Assembly: GCA_964488865.1 (NCBI GenBank)
Contig: CAZAWR010000014.1
Location: 73,588 to 137,587, forward strand
From: MWCO01 sp964488865
GTDB lineage: Bacteria; Myxococcota_A; Polyangia; Polyangiales; Polyangiaceae
Reading direction: 5' to 3'
Length of the DNA stretch: 64,000 nt
Shown: positions 43,183-53,169 of the stretch, in pieces
How positions within the stretch are numbered: the stretch's first letter is position 1
Layout of the letters: every line of letters starts with the position of its first letter
Notes under the pieces: generated by a model
The model's input: the letters and a program-made list of their open reading frames with translations, nothing else
What the model was told of the DNA's origin: nothing
Databases searched by the model: none
Program-made: the position numbers and the translations under genes

Positions 43183-44072
43183 TCGCCCTCGCCACGGTAG
43201 TGGCCCACGGTGCGGGAGAGCGCCGTGACGAACGCGCGAAGGTCATTGACTGGCTGGCTCCCGGGCCGATAGACGGGCCGGACTCTGCACGCCTCCACCG
43301 TGGCGCTGGCATCGGGCAACAGCGACGCTTGTCCGAGCTCCTCGAGGGTCACGTCTCCGTCGCCGTTCGCGTCCGCGCAGGCGATCGCATCGAATCGACG
43401 CTCGGCCGTGACGGCCTCGAGGTCGTCGTAGAAGAAGTGGTCCCCGTGGATGGTGAGCTGCACCGTGTCCATGCCTCCCTGGGTCACGACCACACCGTGA
43501 ACTTCCTTGCCATCGACCTCGGCTTTGCAGTCCCGGTAGAGGGTCTTTCCCTGGAAGCTCCAGTCGAACGCTTTCGTCACGCCGTCCTTGCTCGCGCTAC
43601 CTTTCACGTGGAGGCTGTACCCGCCGGCCTTCATCGCGTCCAGGTCTTCCTGCGTGGCTCCTTCCCCAAGCACGGTTGCGTCGTCCGCGGGCCCGATCAC
43701 GAAGCCGGTCGCATCCCACGCCTTGGCGGGAACCTCGGAGGAGACCACCGTCTTCTCCCCTGCCGCGTGCATGTCGAAGAGCTTGGACCCGCTCATGCGC
43801 GCGGCCTCCGTGCCCCCGGAGTTGCCTACCGTCACGCCTCCGAGCACCATGAGAAACTTCTCGTACTTCACGGTCCAGCCGTCCACGATGCCTTCCTCAG
43901 CCGGAGGGGCCGCGGGAATCTCCTCCTCGATGTACCCCTCACCCCAGGTCGTGAACAACACAGTGCCGTTGCCTGCCCGTGCCTCGTCCGCTTCGTCCCC
44001 GCACCCCAGCAAGGGAGCGCCCGTGAGGAGCGAAAAGCAAACCGAGGGAACGATCCATCGTCGTACGTTCAT
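43158..44072 (-). CDS. Lipoprotein of TonB locus with EF-hand-like loop
   Basis: The 304-residue lipoprotein starts at 44072 (ribosome binding site AAGGAAAGAG, lipobox LLGC). It resembles its upstream neighbour at several points, e.g. GWTVKYEKFLMVLGGVTV and VKGSASKDGVTKAF. A calcium-type EF loop DANGDGDVTLEEL lies near residue 245, and Cys pairs near the C-terminus. I do not recognise a family. It probably works in the periplasm or at the outer membrane with the receptors and transporter. Confidence 0.72.
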   Translation of the reverse strand: MNVRRWIVPSVCFSLLTGAPLLGCGDEADEARAGNGTVLFTTWGEGYIEEEIPAAPPAEEGIVDGWTVKYEKFLMVLGGVTVGNSGGTEAARMSGSKLFDMHAAGEKTVVSSEVPAKAWDATGFVIGPADDATVLGEGATQEDLDAMKAGGYSLHVKGSASKDGVTKAFDWSFQGKTLYRDCKAEVDGKEVHGVVVTQGGMDTVQLTIHGDHFFYDDLEAVTAERRFDAIACADANGDGDVTLEELGQASLLPDASATVEACRVRPVYRPGSQPVNDLRAFVTALSRTVGHYRGEGECISEKID

Positions 44073-44110
44073 CGTCTCTTTCCTTGCATCGAAGTCGTGA
44101 AGCCGTCCCG

Positions 44111-44971
44111 TCAGCCCGGGTCCGGCTCGAACGAAAACTCGTAAGCACTCGCCCGGGTGACCCCAAGCAGCGTGAATGCCTGGTGGGCTGGACCACCTAC
44201 CGGCAAGTCCACAGGCGTCCCCGTGGACAACGGGACGTCCGTGAAGTCGACCTGATCCATCCAGACCGACGGGCTCACGCGAAGCACAACCGTGCCGTCG
44301 CCCTCCACGCTGGCTTCCTGGAACACGCATCCGTCCACCCCCACTGTGCCGCTCGCGTTGGTGACGTCCGCGGCGGAGGCGCTGGCGCGAAACAGCCGAG
44401 TTTCCGCTCCTCGGCTTGCCGTTCCCTCGACGAGGATGACGTCGGCTCCGAGGTCCGCGGCATGGATGCCTTGGGCAGGCGACCCGAACAGGACGCTTCC
44501 GGATCGATACGTGCCAGTCACGCCTTCTCCGGTAGAAAGGATCGTGGTGCCCTGGGCGAGGTCGAAGGAAGAGGCCGTGAGCATCTGCCCCATCGCGTTT
44601 CCTGCCTGGTAGTGTCCTGGGTGCGCGTGGGCGACCGGAATCCCGATCCATCTCTTCCAAGCCCGGGACGGCGCGGACCGTGCGAGGGACGGAGGGGCGC
44701 CATCGTAGTAGTAGAGCGCGGACAGGGAGACGAGAACCCGGCTCCAAGAGATCGTCCACCCTCGCGCGTTGACGCTTGGGACAGCGAGTTCGTCCGCAGA
44801 ATCGATGCGGGTCTCGAGCACCACGCGCTTGCCCGAGGTGGCCGCTTCCTCCAGGGAATCCCCGCACCCGCTGCCCGTCATGGACAGCGCGCCGAGGCCG
44901 AGCGACAGCAGGGCGGTCGCGACCGCCGTGCGGGAGAGGAGAGTGAAGGTTGTCGAAGTCGTCATCGTCAT
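44111..44971 (-). CDS. Lipoprotein of TonB locus, His-bearing
   Basis: A 286-residue lipoprotein (lipobox GSGC), starting 3 bp after the receptor stop; an ATG two codons later fits the TGAGGG binding site better. A PVAHAHPGHYQAG stretch near residue 115 could bind metal. GWTISWSRVLVSLSALYYYDG and VEGTASRGAETRLFRASASAAD parallel sequence in the next gene, so the two are likely diverged duplicates. Function unknown. Confidence 0.72.
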   Translation of the reverse strand: MTMTTSTTFTLLSRTAVATALLSLGLGALSMTGSGCGDSLEEAATSGKRVVLETRIDSADELAVPSVNARGWTISWSRVLVSLSALYYYDGAPPSLARSAPSRAWKRWIGIPVAHAHPGHYQAGNAMGQMLTASSFDLAQGTTILSTGEGVTGTYRSGSVLFGSPAQGIHAADLGADVILVEGTASRGAETRLFRASASAADVTNASGTVGVDGCVFQEASVEGDGTVVLRVSPSVWMDQVDFTDVPLSTGTPVDLPVGGPAHQAFTLLGVTRASAYEFSFEPDPG

Positions 44972-44974
44972 CCC

Positions 44975-47407
44975 TCAGAAGTGCAACGCCCCCGTGAGCC
45001 ACGCGGTGCGCGGGGCGCCCACTGTCACGTGCCTCTGCGGCACCGGGCTTGCCACCGCTCCCCTCGATTCGCTCGACGCGTAGACGAACTCGCCGTCGTA
45101 CCATCCGGCGTCCATGAAGTTGAAAACCTCCAGGGAGACCTCCACGGCTCTCCATCGCGCTCGCGCCGCGGCGTCCGCCAGGACGACGTCATGTCCCATT
45201 TCCCCGTAGGGGAGCGGGCGTCGCCCCAGCCACGTGAGTCCCAATCCGAGGTGACCTTGCACGGGCGCGCCGGCCACGGTGCCGAGCACAGGGCGAAAGG
45301 CCGTATCGGACCGAGCGACCACCTGCGGGGCATAGGGCAAGAGATACCCTTCTTCGTAGATGCCTTCGGACTCGCGAAACACCGCCCGCACGACGGTCAA
45401 GCTCGCCATGGAAAAAAGCCACTCCGAGGGACGGGCGACGAGATCCATCGACAGGCCCGTACGCATGGTGCCGGGAACCGACTCGTTCCTCCCGGTGGCG
45501 TGGTCGAAGACGAGATCCCGCGAGAGCCGCGACTGGAACACGGCGGCTTGTGCTTGAAAACGGTCGTCTGCCACGTAGCGAATCCCCGCCTCGTAGGACC
45601 GGACCGTGGTGAAGGGGGCCGTTTCCCCGTCCCCGAGGCTGCGGGCTTGCGGGGATCGGAACCCTTCCCCGTAGCTGGCGAGCGCGTGAACGCCTGCGCC
45701 GGCAGCGACATCCACGGTCCCCTTCTTTCCCACGTGGAGCCCCTGGGCCGAGCGGCTTCCGCCCCCCGCGGTCGCTCGATCGTCCACCTGGTAGGACAGT
45801 CCGTCGAGCCGGACCCCGCCCCGCAAGGCCACCCGCCGGACCGGAAACAACGACGCATCCAGATAACCACCCACGTGGTTCGCAACGACGTGGGCGTCGA
45901 CCACGGTCTCCGTCTCCCGGCCGGTTCCCCACGCGGTTCTGCGCTGGCTCTGGTCGATGGAGTCAGACCGGCCCACGGCGCCGACTTCGACCTGATCGCG
46001 CTCCGAAACCAAAGAAACGTTTGTTCTCAGGTGGGCTGTGGCACCGACCGTCGTCGCGTCGTTGCGCTGCTGGGTCGTGTCGCCATCCACCGGGTCTTCG
46101 AGCCAACCGGTGAAGTTCTGGCGCAGTCCGAGACTGCGACGCACGAAGAACGGGGCCAAGGACCACTCGGTACCGACATCGTCGTGTTGCAGGAACTCGA
46201 CGACGGCCTGGGTGCGGGAGGACTGCCCTCCCTGGCCGCGAATCCAGGGCTCGAAGCGGTTGGGCTCCCTGTTCTCGACCCAGGCGAGGGGGACCACCCC
46301 CGCGGAATCGAACCGCCCCGCATGGGTCGATGCGAGGAGGCGCAGGTGCGCGTGGCCGCCCAGAGGGAAGAGTCCCTGCCCCATCCACGAGACCCGCCGC
46401 GCCGCACGGGAAGGGCCAAACCCGTCGGTTGCGTGGGATTCGAATGCGGTGAACGTGCCCTCAGGCTCCCCGGGGGGGCGATAGGCGAGCAGGGTGCGAC
46501 GCCCTCCGAAGGAACCCAAGCCCTGCTTGACGAGAAAGCCTTCCTCCTCGAGGCCGAGATCGAACCGGGCAGTCCCGGCTACGGCGAAGTCCCCCTGCCG
46601 CGGGTCATAGGGACCAGCGGACGCACGCACTGCGTGCACCGCCTCGGGAATCAGAAAGTGCAAGTCCGCATAGCCTTGGCCGTGAACGTTGGAGACGTCG
46701 TTGACGGGCGCGCCGCCTGCCCACAGCTCGAGGTCCTGCCCATGGACTGCGTCGTAGCCGCGCAGAAAGATCTGGTGTGCTTTGCCCTCTCCCCCGTGCT
46801 GTGTGAGAAACACGCCGGGGACGGTCAGAAGCATCTCGCTTGCGTCCTTGTGTGGGGCCGCGGAGAGGGCAGCCCGATCGCGAACGACGTCCGAGGCGGC
46901 GCGGGGCGGCGCAGCGCCTGCGACCAAGACGTGAATGGCAGCGGGCGCGGGGGCAGCAGGAGGCTCCTCGAGGCCGAGCGACGGCGACGGTTCGGATGGC
47001 GGGGCGACCTCGGGTGGCGGGGCGTGCTTGTCCCTCGCGAAGCGGACCTGAGCGCGAATGCGCGCTGCTCTGGCCACGCCTTGCACGAGCGCGGGAGTGA
47101 ACACCCAGGACAGGACCTCGGTGCGGGCTGCCTCTTCCCACGCCGGCGAAGGCGCGGAGACCACGTACACTTCCTTGACGGACCCGTCCTTTTCGATCAC
47201 CAACTCGACGGGGATCACCACGGCGTCGGGAGATGGCAGCCCAGGGGGCCAGGGGCTGGGGGCGGGATTCTGGCGGGCGGGAGGGACGACGGGGGGCGAG
47301 GCGGACGCGGGAGGGGAGAGCGCCGAGAGCACGCCTGCGAGAGCGATTCCCGACCATGACAGGTGGGACGAGCGGCGCAGCGCAGGCTGGGGACGTGCGA
47401 GAGGCAT
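44975..47407 (-). CDS. TonB-dependent receptor (A) with N-terminal TonB domain
   Basis: An 810-residue protein with a signal peptide to about residue 37. Residues 63-125 match a TonB C-terminal domain (VELVIEKDGSVKEVYVVSAPSPAWEEAA...). After a Pro-rich linker comes a plug (about 170-290: AASDVVRDRAAL, VPGVFLTQHGGEGKAHQIFLRGYDAVHGQD) and a beta-barrel ending in Phe (GALHF). A receptor with its own periplasmic TonB-like module is unusual. First gene of the locus; no ribosome binding site is visible and its likely leader is only ~16 nt. Confidence 0.9.
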   Translation of the reverse strand: MPLARPQPALRRSSHLSWSGIALAGVLSALSPPASASPPVVPPARQNPAPSPWPPGLPSPDAVVIPVELVIEKDGSVKEVYVVSAPSPAWEEAARTEVLSWVFTPALVQGVARAARIRAQVRFARDKHAPPPEVAPPSEPSPSLGLEEPPAAPAPAAIHVLVAGAAPPRAASDVVRDRAALSAAPHKDASEMLLTVPGVFLTQHGGEGKAHQIFLRGYDAVHGQDLELWAGGAPVNDVSNVHGQGYADLHFLIPEAVHAVRASAGPYDPRQGDFAVAGTARFDLGLEEEGFLVKQGLGSFGGRRTLLAYRPPGEPEGTFTAFESHATDGFGPSRAARRVSWMGQGLFPLGGHAHLRLLASTHAGRFDSAGVVPLAWVENREPNRFEPWIRGQGGQSSRTQAVVEFLQHDDVGTEWSLAPFFVRRSLGLRQNFTGWLEDPVDGDTTQQRNDATTVGATAHLRTNVSLVSERDQVEVGAVGRSDSIDQSQRRTAWGTGRETETVVDAHVVANHVGGYLDASLFPVRRVALRGGVRLDGLSYQVDDRATAGGGSRSAQGLHVGKKGTVDVAAGAGVHALASYGEGFRSPQARSLGDGETAPFTTVRSYEAGIRYVADDRFQAQAAVFQSRLSRDLVFDHATGRNESVPGTMRTGLSMDLVARPSEWLFSMASLTVVRAVFRESEGIYEEGYLLPYAPQVVARSDTAFRPVLGTVAGAPVQGHLGLGLTWLGRRPLPYGEMGHDVVLADAAARARWRAVEVSLEVFNFMDAGWYDGEFVYASSESRGAVASPVPQRHVTVGAPRTAWLTGALHF

Positions 47408-47429
47408 GGCGAAACGGGTAGGCCGACCC

Positions 47430-47457
47430 GTAGCACGATTTTGAAAGAACGTGTCAA
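47430..47457 (-). promoter_or_regulatory. Sigma70-type promoter of the TonB locus
   Basis: On the minus strand a perfect TTGACA (47452-47457) and TGCTAC (47430-47435) are 16 bp apart. The predicted transcription start is close to the receptor ATG at 47407. The 7-bp repeats begin 35 bp upstream of the TTGACA. Confidence 0.65.
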
Positions 47458-47491
47458 GCTATTTCGGATCGCTAACGCATGAAGGCATCAT

Positions 47492-47582
47492 GCTGAACGC
47501 TGCATGCTGATCGCTGAATGCTGATCGCTGATCGCTGAATGCTGAATGCTGATCGCTGAATGCTGATCGCTGATTGCTGAAC
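47492..47582. repeat. Thirteen 7-bp tandem repeats (GCTGANN)
   Basis: Exactly 91 bp: thirteen units read on the plus strand as GCTGAAC, GCTGCAT, then mixtures of GCTGATC and GCTGAAT, ending GCTGATT, GCTGAAC. They lie between the stop of the beta-helix lipoprotein and the TonB-locus promoter. Slipped-strand mispairing could change the copy number and hence promoter spacing. Confidence 0.9.
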
Positions 47583-47611
47583 GCCAAGCGCGTCGCACAC
47601 GAAGCTCGCGT

Positions 47612-48943
<1,332 letters not shown>

Positions 48944-49125
48944 GATGACGCCTCCGAAAGGGGATGCAATCCCGATAGGAACAGAAAGCGCAACAACCCG
49001 AATGCCTGTCGTAGCACCTCACCGAAACCGGTCAAGCGTCCAGGGCCCCATCCCAGCGTTCGGCTGACCGAACGGTATGTGCACGGTCAAGCCCGTCGCT
49101 TCGCTCCGGGTCAGGGGATAAGGGG

Positions 49126-50907
49126 TCAGTGAGCGGCAGGTGGGAGCGGGTCCGCGGTGGCGGTCACGTCCGGAAAGCGCTTCCGGATGGAGTCTGGATT
49201 GCCCTTCACGTCTTCGGTCTCGAGCAGCCCGAGGATTCGCCCGGCAGCCCGGCGGGCATCGTCGCCTTTGCCTTGGGCCACGCGTCCATACCGCTGCATG
49301 GCGCACGACAGCAGGGCCTCACGCAAGGACTGCCACCGGGCATCGACGCCATCGGCGGGGATCTTTGTGGCGATGCGGTCGCACGCGGCGCCCGTGTCGA
49401 GGTCGCCGGAAGGCCCTGGGCCGACCTCGTGCCGGACCCGACCGAGCAGGCTGCTGGCTTCCTGGAGCACGGGCACCGGAACCGGTGGCTTGCCCAGGGC
49501 CACGAACAGCGCGTCACGATGCCCCTCGAGGTCCGCGACCCCGTCGGTCAAGCGGCCGGTCGTGAACGCGCGGACGCAACGGTCGAGGGAGGCGCGAAGG
49601 GTCACCTGATTCCGCAGCCAGGTGCTGTGGTCCAGGGTCCAGTCGAGGGACTCGACCTCGAGGTCGTAGAGCACGCCGCCGTAGGGCAGGAGAGGGTGAT
49701 GCGGCTGCCCGGGGCCGCGGCGTCCACCGCCATCGTCCGGGTGGGACACGGCGCGGACGCGGACCTTGCCGCGAAGGGACGCAGCGAGCGGGGAGAAGCG
49801 GACGTCCGAGCGCTTCACGCCGCCCCCTCCCAGCACGGCGTGCAGAGAACCGACGAGGTCTCCATCGCTCCCGATGTCTCCCTGGGTCGGAAAGCGCGCG
49901 TTGGCGGACAGCTGTTTTCCGAGGGTTTCGGCGTGCGGCCCGGTGAGCACGTAGCGCACGGCGCCCATTTCCCAGTGGGGCAAGTCCAGGCAGAGGGTGC
50001 CGTCCGCGGCGCGCGTCACGTATCCGAGAACGGATAGATCGCGAGGCGCCCCGTCGTGGCTCGAAGGCTGGCTGGCGGGGACGGGCGCGTGTCCACCCGG
50101 GATGGCGAGGGGCCAGACGTTCAACCCCCCGAGGTCTTGCGCGGACAGGGCGGTATCGGCCGAGACGAGCAAAAGGTTCTGGGGCTCGGCCGCCACGCCC
50201 GTCCCGAACACGTGGGCGAGACGATGGGGCGCGCGACGTAGCACCTCGCCTGGTTGCGAGTCTGTGGGCGAAGCGTGCAGACGGATGACGAGCATGCCGT
50301 CCGGGGCCAACCTCGATCGGTATGTCCGCAGCGCATCGCGCGAGACCAACCGGTCGGCCATCGTCTCGCCGAGGCTGGCGTCGAGCACGATCACGTCGTA
50401 GCTGCGTTCGCTGCGCTCGGCGAAGGCGAGACCATCGTCGACGATCGCGTCGCCTTGGTAGTGGAAGAACTGCTTTGCGTAGGCGACGACGGCAGGCTCG
50501 ATTTCGACGACGTCGAGGGACAATCCGTTTTGGGATAGTGAAGCGGCGGTACGTCCGGTGCCGAGACCGATGAGCAAGGCGGAGGCCGCGTGGGGACGGA
50601 AGGCGCGAACGAGGCCGGCGACGGGGTCCCCGGGGGGGGAGACGGAGGGGTCCGTGGGGACTGCGCCCTGCACGACGCCGTCGATGGTGAGGAGGCGGAG
50701 GTGGTCGCGGATTTCGACACGGACCCGACCGGACTTGCCCTGGGCCTCGGCGAGAACGTGGGGAGGGAGCGCGGAGATGGCCGGGGGCAACTGCGCGGAG
50801 GTCGAACCCGAGGCAGGCTGCGTGGTCGGCTGAGTGGTCGACGGCGGGGTGCAGGCGACGAGGCCGCAAGCGAGGAACACGGAGGGATAGCGAATCACGC
50901 GAGGCAT
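49126..50907 (-). CDS. Spermidine-synthase-like methyltransferase-fold lipoprotein
   Basis: A 593-residue protein with a lipoprotein signal (VFLACGLVAC). Residues about 100-260 resemble the spermidine synthase/SAM-dependent Rossmann fold: ALLIGLGTGRTAASLSQNGLSLDVVEIEP, then DVIVLDAS. The GxGxG, acidic end of strand 2 and later Asp are kept. The C-terminal half is beta-rich plus helical and unassigned. A lipid-anchored periplasmic enzyme of this fold would lack cytosolic SAM, so the site may be used otherwise. The signal could also act as a membrane anchor facing the cytosol. Confidence 0.75.
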   Translation of the reverse strand: MPRVIRYPSVFLACGLVACTPPSTTQPTTQPASGSTSAQLPPAISALPPHVLAEAQGKSGRVRVEIRDHLRLLTIDGVVQGAVPTDPSVSPPGDPVAGLVRAFRPHAASALLIGLGTGRTAASLSQNGLSLDVVEIEPAVVAYAKQFFHYQGDAIVDDGLAFAERSERSYDVIVLDASLGETMADRLVSRDALRTYRSRLAPDGMLVIRLHASPTDSQPGEVLRRAPHRLAHVFGTGVAAEPQNLLLVSADTALSAQDLGGLNVWPLAIPGGHAPVPASQPSSHDGAPRDLSVLGYVTRAADGTLCLDLPHWEMGAVRYVLTGPHAETLGKQLSANARFPTQGDIGSDGDLVGSLHAVLGGGGVKRSDVRFSPLAASLRGKVRVRAVSHPDDGGGRRGPGQPHHPLLPYGGVLYDLEVESLDWTLDHSTWLRNQVTLRASLDRCVRAFTTGRLTDGVADLEGHRDALFVALGKPPVPVPVLQEASSLLGRVRHEVGPGPSGDLDTGAACDRIATKIPADGVDARWQSLREALLSCAMQRYGRVAQGKGDDARRAAGRILGLLETEDVKGNPDSIRKRFPDVTATADPLPPAAH

Positions 50908-50929
50908 CGTACGACACGCATGGGCACCG

Positions 50930-50973
50930 GCGTATCCGTTTGCGTTTCAGGGCAAAGCGAAAGGGGGATACGC
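50930..50973. promoter_or_regulatory. Stem-loop with GCGTATCC/GGATACGC arms
   Basis: Perfect 8-bp arms separated by 28 bp containing inner complementary runs. It could form an RNA hairpin or bind a regulator. Confidence 0.5.
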
Positions 50974-50984
50974 AATCGAGATCT

Positions 50985-51005
50985 TCACGATTCAGAGAAT
51001 CGTGA
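50985..51005. promoter_or_regulatory. Perfect 9+3+9 dyad (possible operator)
   Basis: TCACGATTC-AGA-GAATCGTGA is fully symmetric. Its form suits a dimeric repressor site about 190 bp before mdh. No regulator gene is adjacent. Confidence 0.55.
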
Positions 51006-51191
51006 CGACGCTTGCCTCCGCCGGTGGGGTGGAGTACCTCGTCGGGTCGGTCAAGGCGCATGGGCTACGGGGTCCGTCGCGACTGCCGGTGGAATGGCGA
51101 CATGGGCACGGGGGATACCCCCACCATCGACCTGCCCGCCGTGCGTGACAGAGGTCCGCAACCCCAAGCAATTGGGAAGGAGAGCTAGAAC

Positions 51192-52130
51192 ATGGCACGC
51201 AAGAAGATCGGTCTCATCGGCGCAGGAAACATTGGTGGCGAGCTCGCGAATCTGATCGTCCAGAAGCAACTCGGTGACGTGGTGCTGGTCGACATCCCCG
51301 CGAAGGAAGGCGTCGCGAAGGGCAAGGCCCTCGACATCATGCAGAACAGCGCCCTCATCGGGATGGACGCGTCCTGCGTCGGCACCTCCAATTGGGAAGA
51401 CGTGGCTGGCGCGGACGTGATCATCGTCACCGCTGGCATTCCGCGCAAGCCCGGCCAGAGCCGTGACGACCTCGTCGGCGTGAACGTCGGGATCATCCGC
51501 ACGGTCGCTGACAACGCGAAGAAGTACTGTCCGAACGCCTTCGCCATCATCGTGGCCAACCCCCTCGATGCCATGGTGTTCGAGTTCCACCGTCGCACCG
51601 GCTTCGACAAGGCCAAGGTAGCCGGCATGGCGGGCATGCTCGACAGCGCGCGGTTCCAGTACTTCCTGGCGGACGCGGCGAACGTCTCTGTGAAGGACGT
51701 ACGCACGATGGTGCTCGGCGGCCATGGCGACGACATGGTTCCGATCTCCTCGATGTGCACCATCAACGCGGTGCCCGCCGCCGAGTTGGTCCCCGCGGAC
51801 AAGATGGAAGCGATCATCAAGCGCGTCCGCGGAGGCGGCGGCGAGATCGTGAAGCTCATGGGCACCAGCGCGTACTACGCGCCGGCCTCAGCCGCGATCC
51901 AGATGGCCGAAGCCTACCTGAACGACCAGAAGCGCCTCATGCCCTGCGCTGCCTACCTCACCGGGCAGTACGGCTACAAGGACATGTTCATCGGCGTGCC
52001 GATCATCGTCGGCGCCGGCGGCGTCGAGAAGATCCTGGAAGTGCCCCTGACCGCGGACGAGACCGCTGCCCTCGGGAAGAGCGCGGAAGCCGTCATGACG
52101 GTCGTCGACATCGTGAAGAAGACCCCCTGA
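51192..52130 (+). CDS. mdh: Malate dehydrogenase
   Basis: A 312-residue TCA-cycle enzyme of the LDH-like MDH group; it oxidises malate to oxaloacetate with NAD. N-terminal GLIGAGNIGG binds NAD, with VDI following. Substrate and active-site segments are IPRKPGQSRDD (substrate Arg), ANPLD, MLDSARF and the catalytic His in GGHGDDM. Length is normal for the family. Ribosome binding site AAGGAGAG. A GC hairpin without T-run (52141-52156) follows the stop. Confidence 0.97.
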   Translation: MARKKIGLIGAGNIGGELANLIVQKQLGDVVLVDIPAKEGVAKGKALDIMQNSALIGMDASCVGTSNWEDVAGADVIIVTAGIPRKPGQSRDDLVGVNVGIIRTVADNAKKYCPNAFAIIVANPLDAMVFEFHRRTGFDKAKVAGMAGMLDSARFQYFLADAANVSVKDVRTMVLGGHGDDMVPISSMCTINAVPAAELVPADKMEAIIKRVRGGGGEIVKLMGTSAYYAPASAAIQMAEAYLNDQKRLMPCAAYLTGQYGYKDMFIGVPIIVGAGGVEKILEVPLTADETAALGKSAEAVMTVVDIVKKTP

Positions 52131-52177
52131 GGTCCGCTTCCTCCCCCCTGGGGGAGCGTCAGGCACCCATCGAACGC

Positions 52178-52206
52178 TTGACATCCCCCCCCACCCGCTC
52201 TTAATC
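52178..52206 (+). promoter_or_regulatory. Sigma70-type promoter for the ArsA-type ATPase pair
   Basis: TTGACA (52178-52183), 17 bp, then TTAATC (52201-52206). It lies 61 bp upstream of the TTG start of the first ATPase, which has a GAAGGAAG binding site. Confidence 0.6.
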
Positions 52207-52266
52207 CCTTCCTCTCCAACCCGTTCCGATGACGGGACCGACGTCACCCCACGAGAAGGAAGCCCT

Positions 52267-53169
52267 TTGACCACGTCGCCCCCCGGGATGCCATCCCTGC
52301 TGCAGGCCCCCGTGGTCTACGTCACCGGCAAAGGTGGCGTGGGTAAGACCACGGTCGCGGCAGCCATCGCGTACGACGCGAGCCGGCGAGGGCAGCGGGC
52401 GGCCCTGGTCGAGTTCGACGACGGGGAGGCGGGCGCCCGGACGCTCGGAGCGGATCGATCCCATGTGGCCCACGTGGTCCTTCGCTACGACCAGGCGCTG
52501 GTGGAAACCCTCGGGTCGGTGATCGGCGCGAAGATCATCGCGCGTGCGCTCGTGTCCCATCACGCGCTGCGGCGTCTCATCGGCGCCGTGCCCGCGTTGC
52601 GCGAGTTTGCCTTTCTCGATCGGGTCTGCGCTCTGGCCAGCTCGAAGCGCTACGACCGCATCGTGGTGGACCTGCCCGCGAGCGGTCATGCCCTCGACTG
52701 GCTGCGGGTCCCGAACGCCTTCGCTCGGTTCCTCGGGCGCAGCCCCCTGGGCGTCCTGGGCCGACGTATCCACGACGAGGTTGTCGCCAAGGGCACGTCA
52801 GAGGTCATCGTGGTGACGCTGGCGGAGCCGCTGGTGGTCAAGGAGACGGAGCAACTGTGCGAGCGACTGAAGCGAGAGCTGGGCACCGTACCCGCCCTCG
52901 TCGTGGTCAACCGCGTCATGCAACCGGACCCTGCCGGCGCGTGGGAAGCGGTGACAGCGTTGTCGGAGCGGTTTCCTGAGCTTCGCTCGGACGCCGACGA
53001 GCTGCTCGACATCCTGCGAGCCCGCGGTGATCAGGCAGACGACACGGCCTACGCCCTGGGTCTTGCTCGCTCGGTCCAGGCCCGCCACGTCGTTCCGCTC
53101 CCTGACGCCGCAAGGGATCCCCTCGCCTCCGAGGTGGCCAGGTGGCTCCGCGCGGAGGTCCCCGGGTGA
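52267..53169 (+). CDS. ArsA/Get3-type ATPase (first of pair)
   Basis: 300 residues with the deviant Walker A motif GKGGVGKTT (21-29) of the ArsA/MinD class, FDDGEAG, and a VVDLPASGH switch. It lacks the second nucleotide domain of true ArsA. Mycobacteria carry a similar two-gene pair (Rv3679/Rv3680, BagA/BagB) that acts as a complex; this pair may be the counterpart. TTG start with GAAGGAAG site. The stop overlaps the next start as GTGA. Confidence 0.85.
   Translation: MTTSPPGMPSLLQAPVVYVTGKGGVGKTTVAAAIAYDASRRGQRAALVEFDDGEAGARTLGADRSHVAHVVLRYDQALVETLGSVIGAKIIARALVSHHALRRLIGAVPALREFAFLDRVCALASSKRYDRIVVDLPASGHALDWLRVPNAFARFLGRSPLGVLGRRIHDEVVAKGTSEVIVVTLAEPLVVKETEQLCERLKRELGTVPALVVVNRVMQPDPAGAWEAVTALSERFPELRSDADELLDILRARGDQADDTAYALGLARSVQARHVVPLPDAARDPLASEVARWLRAEVPG

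Larger units (their letters stand above)
50908..51191. other. mdh upstream region
   Basis: 284 bp between the divergent lipoprotein and malate dehydrogenase genes. It holds two dyads, listed separately, and a strong AAGGAGAG ribosome binding site at its right end. No small gene is called. Confidence 0.55.

Noticed and set aside
44084..47359. 1091-codon plus-strand open frame opposite receptor A
   Set aside because: High GC makes long antisense frames common. Its composition is Arg/Gly/His-rich, while the minus strand encodes a complete TonB-dependent receptor.
47492..47582. Heptamers as a replication-origin iteron set
   Set aside because: The units are too short and no DnaA boxes, rep gene or AT-rich region lie beside them.
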